Below the pieces are notes generated by a model. The model was given only the letters and a program-made list of their open reading frames with translations, was not told where the DNA came from and made no database searches. Shown in pieces: positions 53,619 through 63,817 of a DNA stretch of 64,000 bases; the stretch's first letter is position 1; each line of letters begins with the position of its first letter. This DNA comes from Cohnella lupini (GTDB lineage Bacteria; Bacillota; Bacilli; Paenibacillales; Paenibacillaceae). The position numbers and the translations under genes are program-made. Where the stretch lies: positions 186,001 through 250,000 of the forward strand of contig NZ_QRDY01000001.1 of NCBI RefSeq assembly GCF_003386205.1. The letters run 5' to 3'.

Positions 53619-55886
53619 ATGAGTCGGAAAAACAGCGGCCAGCCAAGCAATCCGATTTCCTTATCTGGGGCAGCGGCAGGATGGAAGCATAGCGCGGCGA
53701 TGCGCTGGCTCCTGCTCCTGCTTTTTGTATTTTTGTTTTATTTCAGCATATCTCCGCGGCTTGTACCGGAAACCTACGATATTACGCTAAACGCCAAAAG
53801 CGACAAAGATATCAAGGCGCCTAGGCAGGAATTGGACGAAAAGGCGACGCTGCAAGCACAGGACGAAGCGGCGGAAAAAGTCGGACCTATTTATTCGATC
53901 GTAGCGCTGAGAAACGAGGCGTTGATCGACGAAATTTTCACGAGGATCGAGGAGCTTAATCTAGACGATTTGATTACGGTATCCGACAAGGTCGATATTT
54001 ACCGCAGGGTCATTCCTGAACGCGTCGATCAATATATCGTGAATTTCGTAACCGCCAACAAAGGATCGGAAACGTATTCCGAAGGGCTATTGGCGGAAAT
54101 GGAAAGCGTGATCCTATCGCAGAAATACTCCATTCCCGAAGAAACGTTCTACAAGATTCCGAATTTGACCTCGGATCAATTGCTAGAAATGCGTTCCGTC
54201 GGCCGCGAAGTCGTGCGCAAGCTGACCGGTGAATCGCTTACGCAAGCGGAGACGGCCAGAACGAAAGTGGCGGAGCTCGTCAATGCCAGCTCGCTTTCCC
54301 AGAGAACGGAACGGGAAATCGTTCAGGAGTTGGCCAGGCTTGCGATTCTGCCCAATAAATTCTATGACAAACAGGCCACGGAAGATGCCAAGGTAGAAGC
54401 GAAGCAAAATACGCCTCCCGTATTGATCAAGCAGGGAGATATCGTCGTCAAGGCGGGGCAGGTCATTACCGACAGCATTTACGAAAGGCTCGACTCCCTA
54501 GGTCTTCTGCAAGAGCGCAAAAGCTATCTGCCGCAGCTAGGGGTACTTCTGTTCTCGATTATTTTCACTTTAGCCTTATACGGTTATGGGGAATTAACGA
54601 CGAACGCAGCGGGCGCGCAGAAAAGGACGAACGTGCAGTGGGTGATGCTGTTGCTCATTTTTGCGCTCAACATCCTGTTTATGCATCTCGTGGCGTTAAC
54701 TCACAGCGAAGAATGGCCTTTCGTCGGATATTTGGCGCCGATCGCGATGGGAAGCATGCTCGTGACGCTCTTATTGGATATGCATATCGGGTTGGTCAGT
54801 TCGTTCCTGTTTACGCTTCTCGCCAGCCTGATCCTTAACGTGGAGCAGGAGCATATTTTCGATTTTCACTACGGGTTCGTAGCTGCCGTCGTTACTTTTA
54901 CGTCGGTATTAGCCATACATCGCGCTAGTCAGCGATCGTCCATATTAAAGGCGGGAATAATGGTCAGCCTGTTCGGCTCGGTTGCGGTCCTCGCGCTTAT
55001 GCTGGTTAATCCGGAGCCAAGCCGAGTCCAGCTCGTCCAATCGGTTATCTTCATGTTCTCGAGCGGGTTGCTCACGGCGGTATTGGTAATCGGGCTTATG
55101 CCGTTCTTCGAAGTGACGTTCGGAATTTTGTCCGCGCTTAAGCTCGTAGAGCTGTCCAATCCGAACCATCCGTTACTCAGGAAGCTGCTCACGGAGACGC
55201 CGGGGACCTATCATCACAGCCTTATGGTCGGCAATCTATCCGAAGCCGCGGCCGAGTCCGTGGGAGCGAACGGCTTGTTATGCCGCGTCGGCTCGTTCTA
55301 TCACGACGTAGGCAAGACGAAGAGACCGCTCTATTTTATCGAGAACCAGAACGCATCCGGCAATCCGCACGATAAGCTCGATCCCAAGGTTAGCGCGTCC
55401 ATCATCATCGCCCATGCGAAGGACGGGGCGGACATGCTCAAGGCTCATAAGCTGCCTAAACCGATCAGGGACATCGCGGAGCAGCATCACGGGACGACGT
55501 TCTTGAAATACTTCTATTACAAGGCGGTCAAGCAAGCGCAGGAGCAAGGCGTGGAGAACCAGTGGACGGAAGACGATTATCGTTATCCGGGTCCGAAGGC
55601 GCAATCCAAAGAATCGGCTATCGTCGGAATAGCGGACTGCGTAGAAGCGGCCGTACGCTCGCTTAATCATCCGAAGGTGGAGCAAATCGAGGAAATCATC
55701 GGCAAAATCATTAAGGACAGGTTGGACGACAACCAGTACAACGAGTGCGACCTTACGCTAAGAGAGCTGGACAAAATCGCGGAGACGCTGAAGGAAACGG
55801 TCATCGGGATGTTTCATTCCCGAATCGAGTATCCTGACGATAAAGAGATTAAGAAAATGAAGGAAGCAAAGGAGATTCGGGCATGA
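53619..55886 (+). CDS. pgpH: Cyclic-di-AMP phosphodiesterase PgpH (7TM-HD)
   Basis: PgpH degrades c-di-AMP to pApA at the membrane. The 755-residue protein has one N-terminal membrane segment (about 30-47), a large extracytoplasmic 7TMR-HDED domain (about 48-300), and seven membrane helices (about 305-510). A cytoplasmic HD domain carries the HD motif YHDVGK (His562-Asp563) and further His in AEQHHGT. Length is typical of YqfF. It overlaps ybeY by 4 bp, which links c-di-AMP turnover to the RNA-processing genes. Confidence 0.95.
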   Translation: MSRKNSGQPSNPISLSGAAAGWKHSAAMRWLLLLLFVFLFYFSISPRLVPETYDITLNAKSDKDIKAPRQELDEKATLQAQDEAAEKVGPIYSIVALRNEALIDEIFTRIEELNLDDLITVSDKVDIYRRVIPERVDQYIVNFVTANKGSETYSEGLLAEMESVILSQKYSIPEETFYKIPNLTSDQLLEMRSVGREVVRKLTGESLTQAETARTKVAELVNASSLSQRTEREIVQELARLAILPNKFYDKQATEDAKVEAKQNTPPVLIKQGDIVVKAGQVITDSIYERLDSLGLLQERKSYLPQLGVLLFSIIFTLALYGYGELTTNAAGAQKRTNVQWVMLLLIFALNILFMHLVALTHSEEWPFVGYLAPIAMGSMLVTLLLDMHIGLVSSFLFTLLASLILNVEQEHIFDFHYGFVAAVVTFTSVLAIHRASQRSSILKAGIMVSLFGSVAVLALMLVNPEPSRVQLVQSVIFMFSSGLLTAVLVIGLMPFFEVTFGILSALKLVELSNPNHPLLRKLLTETPGTYHHSLMVGNLSEAAAESVGANGLLCRVGSFYHDVGKTKRPLYFIENQNASGNPHDKLDPKVSASIIIAHAKDGADMLKAHKLPKPIRDIAEQHHGTTFLKYFYYKAVKQAQEQGVENQWTEDDYRYPGPKAQSKESAIVGIADCVEAAVRSLNHPKVEQIEEIIGKIIKDRLDDNQYNECDLTLRELDKIAETLKETVIGMFHSRIEYPDDKEIKKMKEAKEIRA

Positions 55887-56419
55887 CATTGAGCTTGGAA
55901 TGGATCGACGAACGGGAAGGCGGGGCCGGTGCCCGCGAGGAACAATGGATGGATATGCTGGAGAAGCTGCTGAAGATAGCCGGGGAAAAAGAAGAATTCA
56001 CGACCGGGATCGTAACGCTCACTTTGACCGACGACGAAGGCATTCGCGAGCTGAATCGTCAATATCGCGGATTGGACAAGCCGACGGACGTATTATCCTT
56101 TTCGTTGCTCGAGGGAGAACAGCCGGATATTCAGTACGACGGAGACTACGAAGGCTCGGAAGAAGGCGACGAGGAGTGGAAGGACGAAGACAAAGCGGGA
56201 GATCCGTTCTCGGATCTGCTTGGGGATATCGTCATTTCCGTGCCTAGAGCCGAAGCGCAGGCGGAAGATTACGGGCATAGCTTCGAGCGCGAGCTCGGGT
56301 TCTTATTCGTTCACGGATTTCTGCATTTGCTCGGATACGATCACGGCGACGAGGAACAAGAGCGGGAAATGTTCGCGAAGCAAGAAGAGGTGCTTAAGGA
56401 AGCTGGGCTTATCCGGTGA
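55883..56419 (+). CDS. ybeY: Endoribonuclease YbeY
   Basis: YbeY is a zinc-dependent RNase for 16S rRNA 3' maturation and ribosome quality control. The 178-residue protein has the zinc signature His-x3-His-x5-His in [11 protein letters not shown]. Between the [16 protein letters not shown] block and the GDIVIS block there is a strongly acidic insertion of about 30 residues (about 78-110), not present in the shorter Bacillus protein. The ATG overlaps the pgpH stop as ATGA, and dgkA overlaps its end. Confidence 0.95.
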   Translation: MTLSLEWIDEREGGAGAREEQWMDMLEKLLKIAGEKEEFTTGIVTLTLTDDEGIRELNRQYRGLDKPTDVLSFSLLEGEQPDIQYDGDYEGSEEGDEEWKDEDKAGDPFSDLLGDIVISVPRAEAQAEDYGHSFERELGFLFVHGFLHLLGYDHGDEEQEREMFAKQEEVLKEAGLIR

Positions 56420-56793
56420 GCGGCCGGCGTTCGCGAGAGCTTGATTCTTTCCGTTACGCGATTTCGGGAATCGCCGGTGCGCTGAAGAGCGAACGTCATA
56501 TGAAATTTCACATGCTGGCTGCCGTGGCCGTCGTTGTTTTATCGGCGTTGCTAGGAATTTCCCGTTCCGAATGGCTTTGGATATTGGCTGCCATCGCGCT
56601 CGTCTTAGTGTCGGAGCTGTTCAACACGGCGGTAGAACGAGCGGTGGATCTCGCATCCCCGGAGATTCATCCGCTAGCCAAAACGTCCAAAGACGTCGCT
56701 GCCGGCGCAGCGCTCGTCGCGGCTTTGTTCGCGCTGTTCGTCGGAGCGCTCGTACTCGGCCCCCATATATGGACCGCTATTATCGATAGATGA
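56416..56793 (+). CDS. dgkA: Undecaprenol/diacylglycerol kinase
   Basis: The small integral membrane kinase phosphorylates undecaprenol in Gram-positive bacteria. The 125-residue protein has an amphipathic N terminus, three membrane helices, and the active-site motifs [13 protein letters not shown] and [12 protein letters not shown]. It starts with GTG overlapping the ybeY stop. cdd follows, the same order as B. subtilis dgkA-cdd-era. Confidence 0.95.
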   Translation: MSGRRSRELDSFRYAISGIAGALKSERHMKFHMLAAVAVVVLSALLGISRSEWLWILAAIALVLVSELFNTAVERAVDLASPEIHPLAKTSKDVAAGAALVAALFALFVGALVLGPHIWTAIIDR

Positions 56794-56813
56794 ATGATTC
56801 GGAGGAAATCGTA

Positions 56814-57239
56814 ATGAGCATGAATGGCCTACCTCTAACGCATGATGAATTATTGGAAGCAGCTAAAATCGCGCGTGCCCGCGCGTATGTACCTTACTCG
56901 GGTTTCGCGGTCGGCGCCGTGTTGGTCGATTCGCAAGATAGGCTGCACTATGGCTGCAACGTTGAGAACGCGGCTTACAGCCCAACGAACTGCGCCGAGC
57001 GCACGGCATTGTTCCGCGCCATCGCGGATGGCTGCCAAGCGGGTGAATTCAAGGCGCTAGCCGTCATCGGAGATACGGATAAGCCGATTACGCCTTGCGG
57101 AGTCTGCCGGCAGGTTATCGCGGAGCTATGCGACCCGGAAATGCCCGTCATTCTAGGTAACATGCAAGGAGACTCCCGGGTAACGACGATGTCCGAGCTG
57201 CTTCCAGGAGCGTTCACATCCCGGGATTTGAACAATTGA
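56814..57239 (+). CDS. cdd: Cytidine deaminase
   Basis: This enzyme deaminates cytidine and deoxycytidine for pyrimidine salvage. The 141-residue protein has the zinc motifs NCAERTALF (Cys-Ala-Glu) and TPCGVCRQV (Pro-Cys-x-x-Cys). The start is the ATG at 56814, since GGAGG lies 8 bases before it; an upstream ATG at 56790 overlaps the dgkA stop and would add eight residues. Either is possible. Confidence 0.96.
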   Translation: MSMNGLPLTHDELLEAAKIARARAYVPYSGFAVGAVLVDSQDRLHYGCNVENAAYSPTNCAERTALFRAIADGCQAGEFKALAVIGDTDKPITPCGVCRQVIAELCDPEMPVILGNMQGDSRVTTMSELLPGAFTSRDLNN

Positions 57240-57260
57240 TCGATCCGAAGGAGAATAACG

Positions 57261-58163
57261 ATGAATAAAAAAGGCTTTAAATCGGGGTTCGTAGCTATCG
57301 TAGGGCGGCCCAACGCAGGCAAGTCGACTCTGATGAACCAAGTGATCGGACAGAAAATCGCCATCATGTCGGATAAACCTCAAACGACCCGCAACAAAAT
57401 CCACGGCGTCTATACGACGGACGACATGCAAATCGTATTTTTGGACACTCCGGGCATAACCAAGCCGAATTCCAAGCTTGGCAATTACATGCTTAAAGCC
57501 GCGGAAAGCGCATTTAACGAAGTGGAAGCCATTCTGTTCCTGACGGACGTGACCGAACCGATAGGCGGCGGGGACCGTTACATCATCGAACAGCTTAAGA
57601 AGGTACAAGGTACTCCCGTGTTTCTGGTGCTTAATAAGATCGACAAAATCCATCCCGAAGCTATGCTTCCGGTCATCGATAAATACCGCAAGCTGATGGA
57701 TTTCGCGGAGATCGTGCCGGTGTCCGCCCTTCAAGGCAACAACGTGAACTCGCTTCTGGAGCAAGTGTCCAAGTACTTGGGCGAAGGCCCGATGTATTAT
57801 CCAGCCGATCAAATCACGGATCATCCCGAGCAATTCGTTTGCGCGGAACTGATTCGAGAGAAGCTTCTGCAGCTTACGCGCGAAGAGGTTCCGCATTCCA
57901 TCGCCGTGGAGATCGAGAGCATGAGCGTGGAGGACAATGGTCTGGTAAACGTAGGAGCGGTCATCTTCGTAGAACGGGACTCGCAGAAGGGAATCATCAT
58001 CGGCAAAAGCGGAGCGCTTCTGAAGGAAGTAGGACGGCTGGCCCGAGTCGATATGGAACGGTTGCTCGGATCCAAGATTTTCTTGGAACTGTGGGTTAAG
58101 GTGAACAAAGATTGGCGCAACCGGGATTCGATGCTTAAGACTCTTGGTTACCGTAACGATTAA
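57261..58163 (+). CDS. era: GTPase Era
   Basis: Era binds 16S rRNA and guides 30S maturation. The 300-residue protein has the G1 motif GRPNAGKST at residues 15-23, DTPG, NKID, and a C-terminal KH domain with [23 protein letters not shown] precedes the ATG. It follows cdd by 21 bp in a conserved cluster with ybeY and recO. Confidence 0.98.
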   Translation: MNKKGFKSGFVAIVGRPNAGKSTLMNQVIGQKIAIMSDKPQTTRNKIHGVYTTDDMQIVFLDTPGITKPNSKLGNYMLKAAESAFNEVEAILFLTDVTEPIGGGDRYIIEQLKKVQGTPVFLVLNKIDKIHPEAMLPVIDKYRKLMDFAEIVPVSALQGNNVNSLLEQVSKYLGEGPMYYPADQITDHPEQFVCAELIREKLLQLTREEVPHSIAVEIESMSVEDNGLVNVGAVIFVERDSQKGIIIGKSGALLKEVGRLARVDMERLLGSKIFLELWVKVNKDWRNRDSMLKTLGYRND

Positions 58164-58281
58164 CCGCGTAAACATAACAAACCCTGATTTGTTTATATGT
58201 GTCAGGGATATCGCAACCGTACAAGTGACATCCTAATCCTTGAAAGTGCAATTCATTTTCGCCCGGAGAGGATGAGGCGCT

Positions 58282-58431
58282 GTGCGGGATTTCACGTGGC
58301 ACGTGTTTACGCAAACCGGCGATATCGAAGCATACCTGCTGTACAAAGAAGTGCGCAATTTAGGCGCATCGGAGCTTGGAACGAATATCGGGGTTGAGGA
58401 CGAAGATGGCAACGTCGCGGACGAGGAATGA
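58282..58431 (+). CDS. yqzL: YqzL-family small protein
   Basis: A 49-residue protein beginning with GTG behind GGATGAGG. The sequence RDFTWHVFTQTGDIEAYLL matches the YqzL family, short conserved proteins found between era and recO in Bacillus, which is exactly this position. The tail is acidic. The function is unknown; conservation of place suggests a link to Era or RecO. recO starts 6 bp after the stop. Confidence 0.85.
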   Translation: MRDFTWHVFTQTGDIEAYLLYKEVRNLGASELGTNIGVEDEDGNVADEE

Positions 58432-58437
58432 GAGCCG

Positions 58438-59250
58438 ATGCTTTATCGGGTAGAAGGATTAGTCATTCGAAGCACCGATTACGGAGAAGGAAATAAAATT
58501 ATTACCCTGCTTACGCCGACATACGGGAAGCAGGGCATTGTCGTGCGCGGAGCCAAGAAGCTGAAGAGCAGATACGGTTCGTTGGCGCAATTGTTTACAT
58601 ACGGAGATTTCTCTTATTACAAAACGGGAACGTTAGGCACTTTGAACAGCGGCGAGATTATCGAATCGTTCCGGGAGCTGCGGGAAGGGCTTGAAGGTCC
58701 GGCATACGCGGCTTACGCTTCCGAGTTGACGGATCGGGCAATCAACGACGACGAAGCGGCGGCTCACTTGTTTCATCAGTTAAAGGCTTGCCAGTCCGCG
58801 CTCGCCGGAGGTAAAGATCCTCAGATCGTTATTCGAGCTTACGAAATGAAGGTTGTTAACGCCTCGGGATACGCCCCCATGCTCGACGAGTGCGTGAACT
58901 GCGGCAGACAGGATGGGCCTTTTCGTTTTAGCGCAGCGGCAGGAGGGGCTTTATGCTTGTCGTGCAAGCACAAGGATCCTACCGCGTTGGAGTTAGAGGA
59001 AACCGTATGGAAGTTGCTGCGCGTTTTCTCGGCATTGGATTTGCGCCGGTTAGGCAACATAGCGGTTAGAGACAGCTCGAAACGCCAATTGCAGCTTGCG
59101 CTTCGCCGTTGGATGGACGTTCACTTGAACTTGAATTTGAAATCGCGTAATTTTCTCGACCAATGGGAGAAATACGGAGATTTGCTTGGCGAAAGGATGA
59201 AACGTCCCGAGCCGATACCCGAAACCGAAGCGGGGGAAGGGAAGGTTTGA
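58438..59250 (+). CDS. recO: DNA repair protein RecO
   Basis: RecO works with RecR and RecF to load RecA on SSB-coated DNA. The 270-residue protein has the N-terminal OB fold (VEGLVIRSTDYGEGNKII), a helical core and a zinc-binding CVNCG..CLSC pair in the middle. GAGAG lies before the ATG. The -35 of the glycine T-box promoter overlaps its stop codon. Confidence 0.96.
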   Translation: MLYRVEGLVIRSTDYGEGNKIITLLTPTYGKQGIVVRGAKKLKSRYGSLAQLFTYGDFSYYKTGTLGTLNSGEIIESFRELREGLEGPAYAAYASELTDRAINDDEAAAHLFHQLKACQSALAGGKDPQIVIRAYEMKVVNASGYAPMLDECVNCGRQDGPFRFSAAAGGALCLSCKHKDPTALELEETVWKLLRVFSALDLRRLGNIAVRDSSKRQLQLALRRWMDVHLNLNLKSRNFLDQWEKYGDLLGERMKRPEPIPETEAGEGKV

Positions 59251-59276
59251 CAGCCCGCGCTTAGGTAGTTTAGAAT
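59247..59276 (+). promoter_or_regulatory. SigA-type promoter of the glyQS leader
   Basis: TTGACA (59247-59252) and TAGAAT (59271-59276) are 18 bp apart. The -35 includes the last bases of recO. Confidence 0.82.
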
Positions 59277-59282
59277 GGCATC

Positions 59283-59545
59283 ATATGTTATTGTCCCCGC
59301 GAAGGAGAAAGTAACCGAATACCGTTAGCAACATCAGCGAGCCGGGGATAGTGCAAGCCCGGAGACACGGATCGGCGAAGGGCGCTCTGGAGGGATTGCG
59401 CAAGAAAGAGGAGGGCTATCTTGAACGGTATCCGTTGCGATTCATTTCGCCGAAACCGTTAAGGAGCCAAGTAGGGTGGAACCGCGGGAATGTTCAGCTC
59501 CCGTCCCTACGTCTGCCAAGGCAGACGTAGGGACGGGAGCTTTTT
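59283..59545 (+). promoter_or_regulatory. T-box riboswitch, glycine-specific, controlling glyQS
   Basis: The leader has the T-box motif AGGGTGGAACCGCG (59473-59486) and a 22-bp terminator stem. By alignment with the leuS leader the specifier is GGC at 59381-59383, a glycine codon, in the sequence GAAG-GGC-GCTCTGGAG. This agrees with the glycyl-tRNA synthetase genes downstream. Confidence 0.93.
59496..59545 (+). terminator. Regulated terminator of the glyQS T-box
   Basis: A perfect 22-bp stem begins AGCTCCCGTCCC and closes with GGGACGGGAGCT around a two-base AA tip, followed by five T. Confidence 0.93.
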
Positions 59546-59579
59546 ATGATGATTAGGAACGCAAAGGGGCGAATGATCT

Positions 59580-60467
59580 ATGAATTTTCAGCAAATGACG
59601 TTAACGCTGCAGCAGTTTTGGGCCGAGCAGAATTGTATCGTCGTACAGCCGTACGATACGGAGAAGGGCGCGGGCACGATGAATCCGATGACATTCCTGC
59701 GCGCGATCGGACCCGAGCCGTGGAACGTGGCTTACGTGGAACCGTCCAGGCGTCCGGCGGACGGACGATACGGCGAGAATCCGAACCGTCTTTACCAGCA
59801 CCATCAATTTCAGGTCATCATGAAGCCTTCGCCTGACAATATTCAGGAGCTATACTTGGAAAGTCTGAAGAAGCTCGGTTTGGATCCTCTGGATCATGAT
59901 ATTCGATTCGTCGAGGATAATTGGGAATCTCCTACTTTGGGGGCATGGGGCTTGGGTTGGGAAGTTTGGCTGGACGGAATGGAAATAACCCAATTCACTT
60001 ACTTCCAGCAAGTCGGAGGCATCGATTGCCAACCCGTAGCCGTAGAAATTACTTATGGCATGGAGCGGCTGGCTTCTTATATTCAGGACAAAGAGAACGT
60101 GTTCGATTTGGAATGGGTTAACGGGGTCTCCTACGGAGACGTCTTTAAGCAACCCGAATACGAGCATTCCAAATATACGTTCGAAGTATCGGATACGGCG
60201 ATGCTCTTTCAATTGTTCTCTACTTATGAAGGCGAAGCGAAGCGGGCGATGGACGTTAATCTCGTGTTCCCGGCTTACGATTACGTGTTGAAATGCTCCC
60301 ATGCGTTTAATTTATTGGACGCAAGAGGGGCGATCAGCGTAACCGAACGGACGGGTTATATCGCGAGGGTACGTAACTTGGCTCGCCAGGTGGCGGCCAC
60401 TTATTTGCAGGAACGGGAACGCCTAGAATTCCCGTTGCTGAAGAAGGGAGCCGTGAATCATGGTTAA
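59580..60467 (+). CDS. glyQ: Glycyl-tRNA synthetase alpha subunit
   Basis: The alpha subunit carries the class II catalytic core that activates glycine. The 295-residue protein has [36 protein letters not shown] and [14 protein letters not shown] in normal order. It overlaps glyS by 8 bp, giving balanced synthesis of the heterotetramer. The glycine T-box upstream controls it. Confidence 0.98.
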   Translation: MNFQQMTLTLQQFWAEQNCIVVQPYDTEKGAGTMNPMTFLRAIGPEPWNVAYVEPSRRPADGRYGENPNRLYQHHQFQVIMKPSPDNIQELYLESLKKLGLDPLDHDIRFVEDNWESPTLGAWGLGWEVWLDGMEITQFTYFQQVGGIDCQPVAVEITYGMERLASYIQDKENVFDLEWVNGVSYGDVFKQPEYEHSKYTFEVSDTAMLFQLFSTYEGEAKRAMDVNLVFPAYDYVLKCSHAFNLLDARGAISVTERTGYIARVRNLARQVAATYLQERERLEFPLLKKGAVNHG

Positions 60468-62547
60468 GGATCTGCTACTGGAAATCGGATTAGAAGAGGT
60501 GCCGGCCCGCTTCGTGCGCGCCGCCATGGAGCAATTGAAGGAGAAAACGGAGAAGTGGCTGACGGACAGCAGACTGGCGTACGAACAAGTTAAAGCTTAT
60601 TCGACGCCTCGCCGTTTGACCGTTCTCGTTCGGGGACTGGCGGATAAGCAAGCGGACGTCAGCGAGGAAGTTAAAGGCCCTTCCCGCAAAATCGCGTATG
60701 ACGAGAACGGAGCCCTTAGTAAGCCTGCGTTAGGCTTCGCGCGCAGTCAAGGCGTAGATCCTGATACGTTGTTCATTCGCGAGGTAGCCAACGTCGAATA
60801 CGTATTCGCCGTGAAGAGCAGTCTTGGTGTAGAAACCTCCTCCTTGTTGCCCGCAGCGCTTCCGGCGTTGGTCACTTCGCTGAGCTTTCCGAAGAACATG
60901 AGGTGGGGCAATTACGAGCTGAAATACGTTCGTCCGATTCGTTGGCTCCTGGCTCTTCATGGCAACGAAGTCGTGCCTTTCGAAATTACGGGCGTGAAGA
61001 CGAGCAATATTACGCGCGGCCATCGCTTCCTTGGAACCGAGACTGTCGTGGACGAGCCGGCTTCATACGTAGATAAATTACTTGCCCAGCATGTCATCGT
61101 CGACGTGGACAAACGTCGGGAGACCATACTTGCGGGAATTAAGAGTCTTTCCGAAGAACGGGGATGGAATATCGCGGTGAAGGAAGATTTGCTCGAGGAA
61201 GTACTGTTCCTCGTCGAGACTCCTACCGTTCTTACGGGCTCGTTCGACCCGTCTTTCCTGGACATCCCGCAAGAGGTTTTGATCACGTCGATGAGGGAAC
61301 ATCAGCGTTACTTCCCCGTATTCGATGGCGAAGGTCGTCTTCTGCCTCATTTCGTAACGGTACGCAACGGAGATAGCCGCTCACTCGAGGTCGTTTCGAG
61401 AGGTAACGAGAAGGTGCTGCGCGCGAGGTTGTCGGACGCGAAGTTTTTCTACGCGGAGGACGAGAAGCTAGTCATCGGGAACGCGTTGGCCAAGCTGGAA
61501 AACATCGTATACCACGAGGAGCTGGGATCGGTCGCGGATAAAGTCCGCCGCGTTCGGGCCGTCGCCGACCGGATTGCCAAGCATTTGCGCTTGGAGACGA
61601 CGGAGCTCGAGGACGTCAGCCGTACGGCCGATATTTGCAAATTCGACCTGGTATCGCAAATGGTATACGAATTCCCTGAACTCCAAGGCATCATGGGCGA
61701 AGACTACGCGCGCAAAGCCGGCGAACGCGAGGCGGTAGCCAAGGCGATCAACGAGCATTATTCGCCTCGCAACGCGGGTGACCGGCCGGCTGCTTCGTTA
61801 GTCGGAGCGATCGTAGGCATCGCGGACAAACTGGATACGATCGTGGGCTGCTTCTCCATCGGTATTATTCCGACGGGATCCCAGGATCCATATGCTCTTC
61901 GCAGGCAAGCTGCGGGAATCGTCAATACGTTGCTTGTTCATGAAATGGAAATTACGTTGGCCGAGTTGTTCCAATTGGCTCTAGACGTTCATGCCGGCAG
62001 AGGCTTTAAACGCGAGGCTTACGATATCGTCAACGACATGCAGGAGTTCTTCTCCTTACGGATCAAAAACGTGCTATCCGACCAGTCGATTCGATACGAT
62101 GTCGTAGATGCGGTGCTTGGCGCCGGCGTCAAAGACGTGCGCAGAGCGGTGCTTCGGGCACATGCCCTGCAAGCTGCGACCGATTCGGAGAGCGGTAGTA
62201 AAGCCGAATTCCGTCCAGCTGTAGAAGCCTTCAATCGCGTTTGCAATCTCGCGGCCAAAGCCGATTCGAAGCAAGTGGACGCGAATTTGTTCGCGGACGA
62301 GGCGGAGAGATCTTTGTACGAAGCATGGCAGCAAGCGCACGGACAGTTTCTAGACGCCGTCACGCAAGCGGATATGGCTGGCGCTTTATCCTCGTTGTCT
62401 TCGCTAAGCGGACCGGTATCAACATTCTTCGAGGCGGTCATGATCATGGCGGAGGACGAAGCATTGCGTCGCAATCGCCTGGCCATATTGTCGCTTGTAG
62501 CGGACGACGTCAAACAATTCGCGGATTTCTCCAAGTTGTCCGGTTGA
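60460..62547 (+). CDS. glyS: Glycyl-tRNA synthetase beta subunit
   Basis: The beta subunit binds tRNA-Gly and completes the active enzyme. The 695-residue protein opens with [15 protein letters not shown] and contains [25 protein letters not shown] and [15 protein letters not shown], with the C-terminal anticodon-binding domain. AGAAGGGAG lies in the end of glyQ. ppsR follows 28 bp later. Confidence 0.98.
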   Translation: MVKDLLLEIGLEEVPARFVRAAMEQLKEKTEKWLTDSRLAYEQVKAYSTPRRLTVLVRGLADKQADVSEEVKGPSRKIAYDENGALSKPALGFARSQGVDPDTLFIREVANVEYVFAVKSSLGVETSSLLPAALPALVTSLSFPKNMRWGNYELKYVRPIRWLLALHGNEVVPFEITGVKTSNITRGHRFLGTETVVDEPASYVDKLLAQHVIVDVDKRRETILAGIKSLSEERGWNIAVKEDLLEEVLFLVETPTVLTGSFDPSFLDIPQEVLITSMREHQRYFPVFDGEGRLLPHFVTVRNGDSRSLEVVSRGNEKVLRARLSDAKFFYAEDEKLVIGNALAKLENIVYHEELGSVADKVRRVRAVADRIAKHLRLETTELEDVSRTADICKFDLVSQMVYEFPELQGIMGEDYARKAGEREAVAKAINEHYSPRNAGDRPAASLVGAIVGIADKLDTIVGCFSIGIIPTGSQDPYALRRQAAGIVNTLLVHEMEITLAELFQLALDVHAGRGFKREAYDIVNDMQEFFSLRIKNVLSDQSIRYDVVDAVLGAGVKDVRRAVLRAHALQAATDSESGSKAEFRPAVEAFNRVCNLAAKADSKQVDANLFADEAERSLYEAWQQAHGQFLDAVTQADMAGALSSLSSLSGPVSTFFEAVMIMAEDEALRRNRLAILSLVADDVKQFADFSKLSG

Positions 62548-62575
62548 ATCGACTCGAGAGGGAGGAGCAGGGTTC

Positions 62576-63382
62576 ATGTCACAAACTAGCGTAACCGTGT
62601 ACGTGGTTTCCGACTCCGCCGGCGATACGGGCGAACTGGCCGTGCGCGCGGCGGCCGCGCAGTTTCATCCCTTGACCGTACACATTCGGCGGGCGGCGTT
62701 CATACAAACCCGTGAAGGGATTGACGCGGTTCTTGCGGCTGCCGAAGCCGAGAACAGCATCGTGCTCTACACATTGGTTATTCCGTTCCTTCGGGACTAC
62801 ATGGTCGAACAAGCGGAACAATTGCAATTGTCCGCGATAGACCTGCTCGGACCCTTGATAGACAATCTCGAGCGCACCCTCGGCCACGAGTCCCGTCACG
62901 TACCGGGCTTAAATCATATTCTCAACGCGGATTATTTCCGCAAAGTCGAAGCGGTCGAGTTCGCGGTCCGATATGACGACGCGAGGGATGTAACGGGAAT
63001 CCTCAAAGCCGATATCATTCTCGTCGGAGTGTCTAGAACGTCCAAAACCCCGCTGTCGATGGTGCTTGCGCACAAAACATTCAAAGTCGCCAACGTCCCG
63101 CTGATTCCCGAGCTAGTCCCGCCAAGAGAATTGTATTTGGCCTCGCCTAACAAGGTTATAGGTCTTACCATCAATCCGAATTCGTTAAACGCCATTCGCA
63201 AAGAGCGCCTTAAAGCGCTCGGATTGCCCGATTCTGCGCCCTACGCGACATCGGAAAGGATTCACAAGGAATTGGAGCACGCAAGACAAGTAATGGAGAA
63301 AATCGGTTGTATCGTCATCGACGTTTCCAATAAAGCGGTGGAGGAGACGGCCAGCCTGATTCTGGAGCATTTCCAGAAGTGA
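62576..63382 (+). CDS. ppsR: Pyruvate, phosphate dikinase regulatory protein (kinase/pyrophosphorylase)
   Basis: DUF299 proteins phosphorylate and dephosphorylate pyruvate phosphate dikinase or PEP synthase, using ADP and phosphate. The 268-residue protein begins with the family pattern VYVVSDSAGDTGELAVRAA. The P-loop-like motif GVSRTSKTPLS is near residues 150-160, and YDDARD also matches. GGGAGGAG precedes the ATG. In B. subtilis the regulator gene ccpN lies between glyS and this gene (yqfL); here it is absent. Confidence 0.93.
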   Translation: MSQTSVTVYVVSDSAGDTGELAVRAAAAQFHPLTVHIRRAAFIQTREGIDAVLAAAEAENSIVLYTLVIPFLRDYMVEQAEQLQLSAIDLLGPLIDNLERTLGHESRHVPGLNHILNADYFRKVEAVEFAVRYDDARDVTGILKADIILVGVSRTSKTPLSMVLAHKTFKVANVPLIPELVPPRELYLASPNKVIGLTINPNSLNAIRKERLKALGLPDSAPYATSERIHKELEHARQVMEKIGCIVIDVSNKAVEETASLILEHFQK

Positions 63383-63814
63383 CTTTCGATTTCCGGCCAA
63401 TACCGATTCGCGCTTGACAGGGTTTAATCGGTGGCAAAACGGTCGATGATAGCAATTAGCGAGTGGATGTTTCTTTAGACGCGTTTAGACGATTTCAAAC
63501 TTTTATTACAAGTGTGAGCATTGTGTGAACGATAACCGCAACCTCCAAACGGGAATAACGATTCAAAGAGCATGTCGAATTTGTCCTAAATTGTCGATTT
63601 TTGCGTTGATATCGAATAATTTGCGGGGTTTGAAACCTATATTCTCTTATTTTCGTATAAATATGGAATAGGCAAATGATATTTTCATGGTCCCAGCGAA
63701 CGTAAAGATTCAAACGGCTTTAATGGGGAAACATAAAATTTGATAAGGCCAAGGCAGGATTTTGGATCCCGTTAGCGTATATAATAATACGGCAAACTTT
63801 GGGTGAATCGTGTG
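63383..63814. other. Intergenic region with Spo0A-box-like sites
   Basis: About 430 bp, AT-rich, without a credible gene. Two Spo0A-box-like sequences lie 19 bp apart: TGTCGAA (63573-63579) and TTGTCGAT (63591-63598). A TATAAT at 63780-63785 could be the -10 for yqxD, but its -35 is weak. A TTGACA at 63414-63419 has no matching -10. In Bacillus the following genes are dnaG and sigA, so regulatory sites here are plausible. Confidence 0.4.
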
Positions 63815-63817
63815 GTG

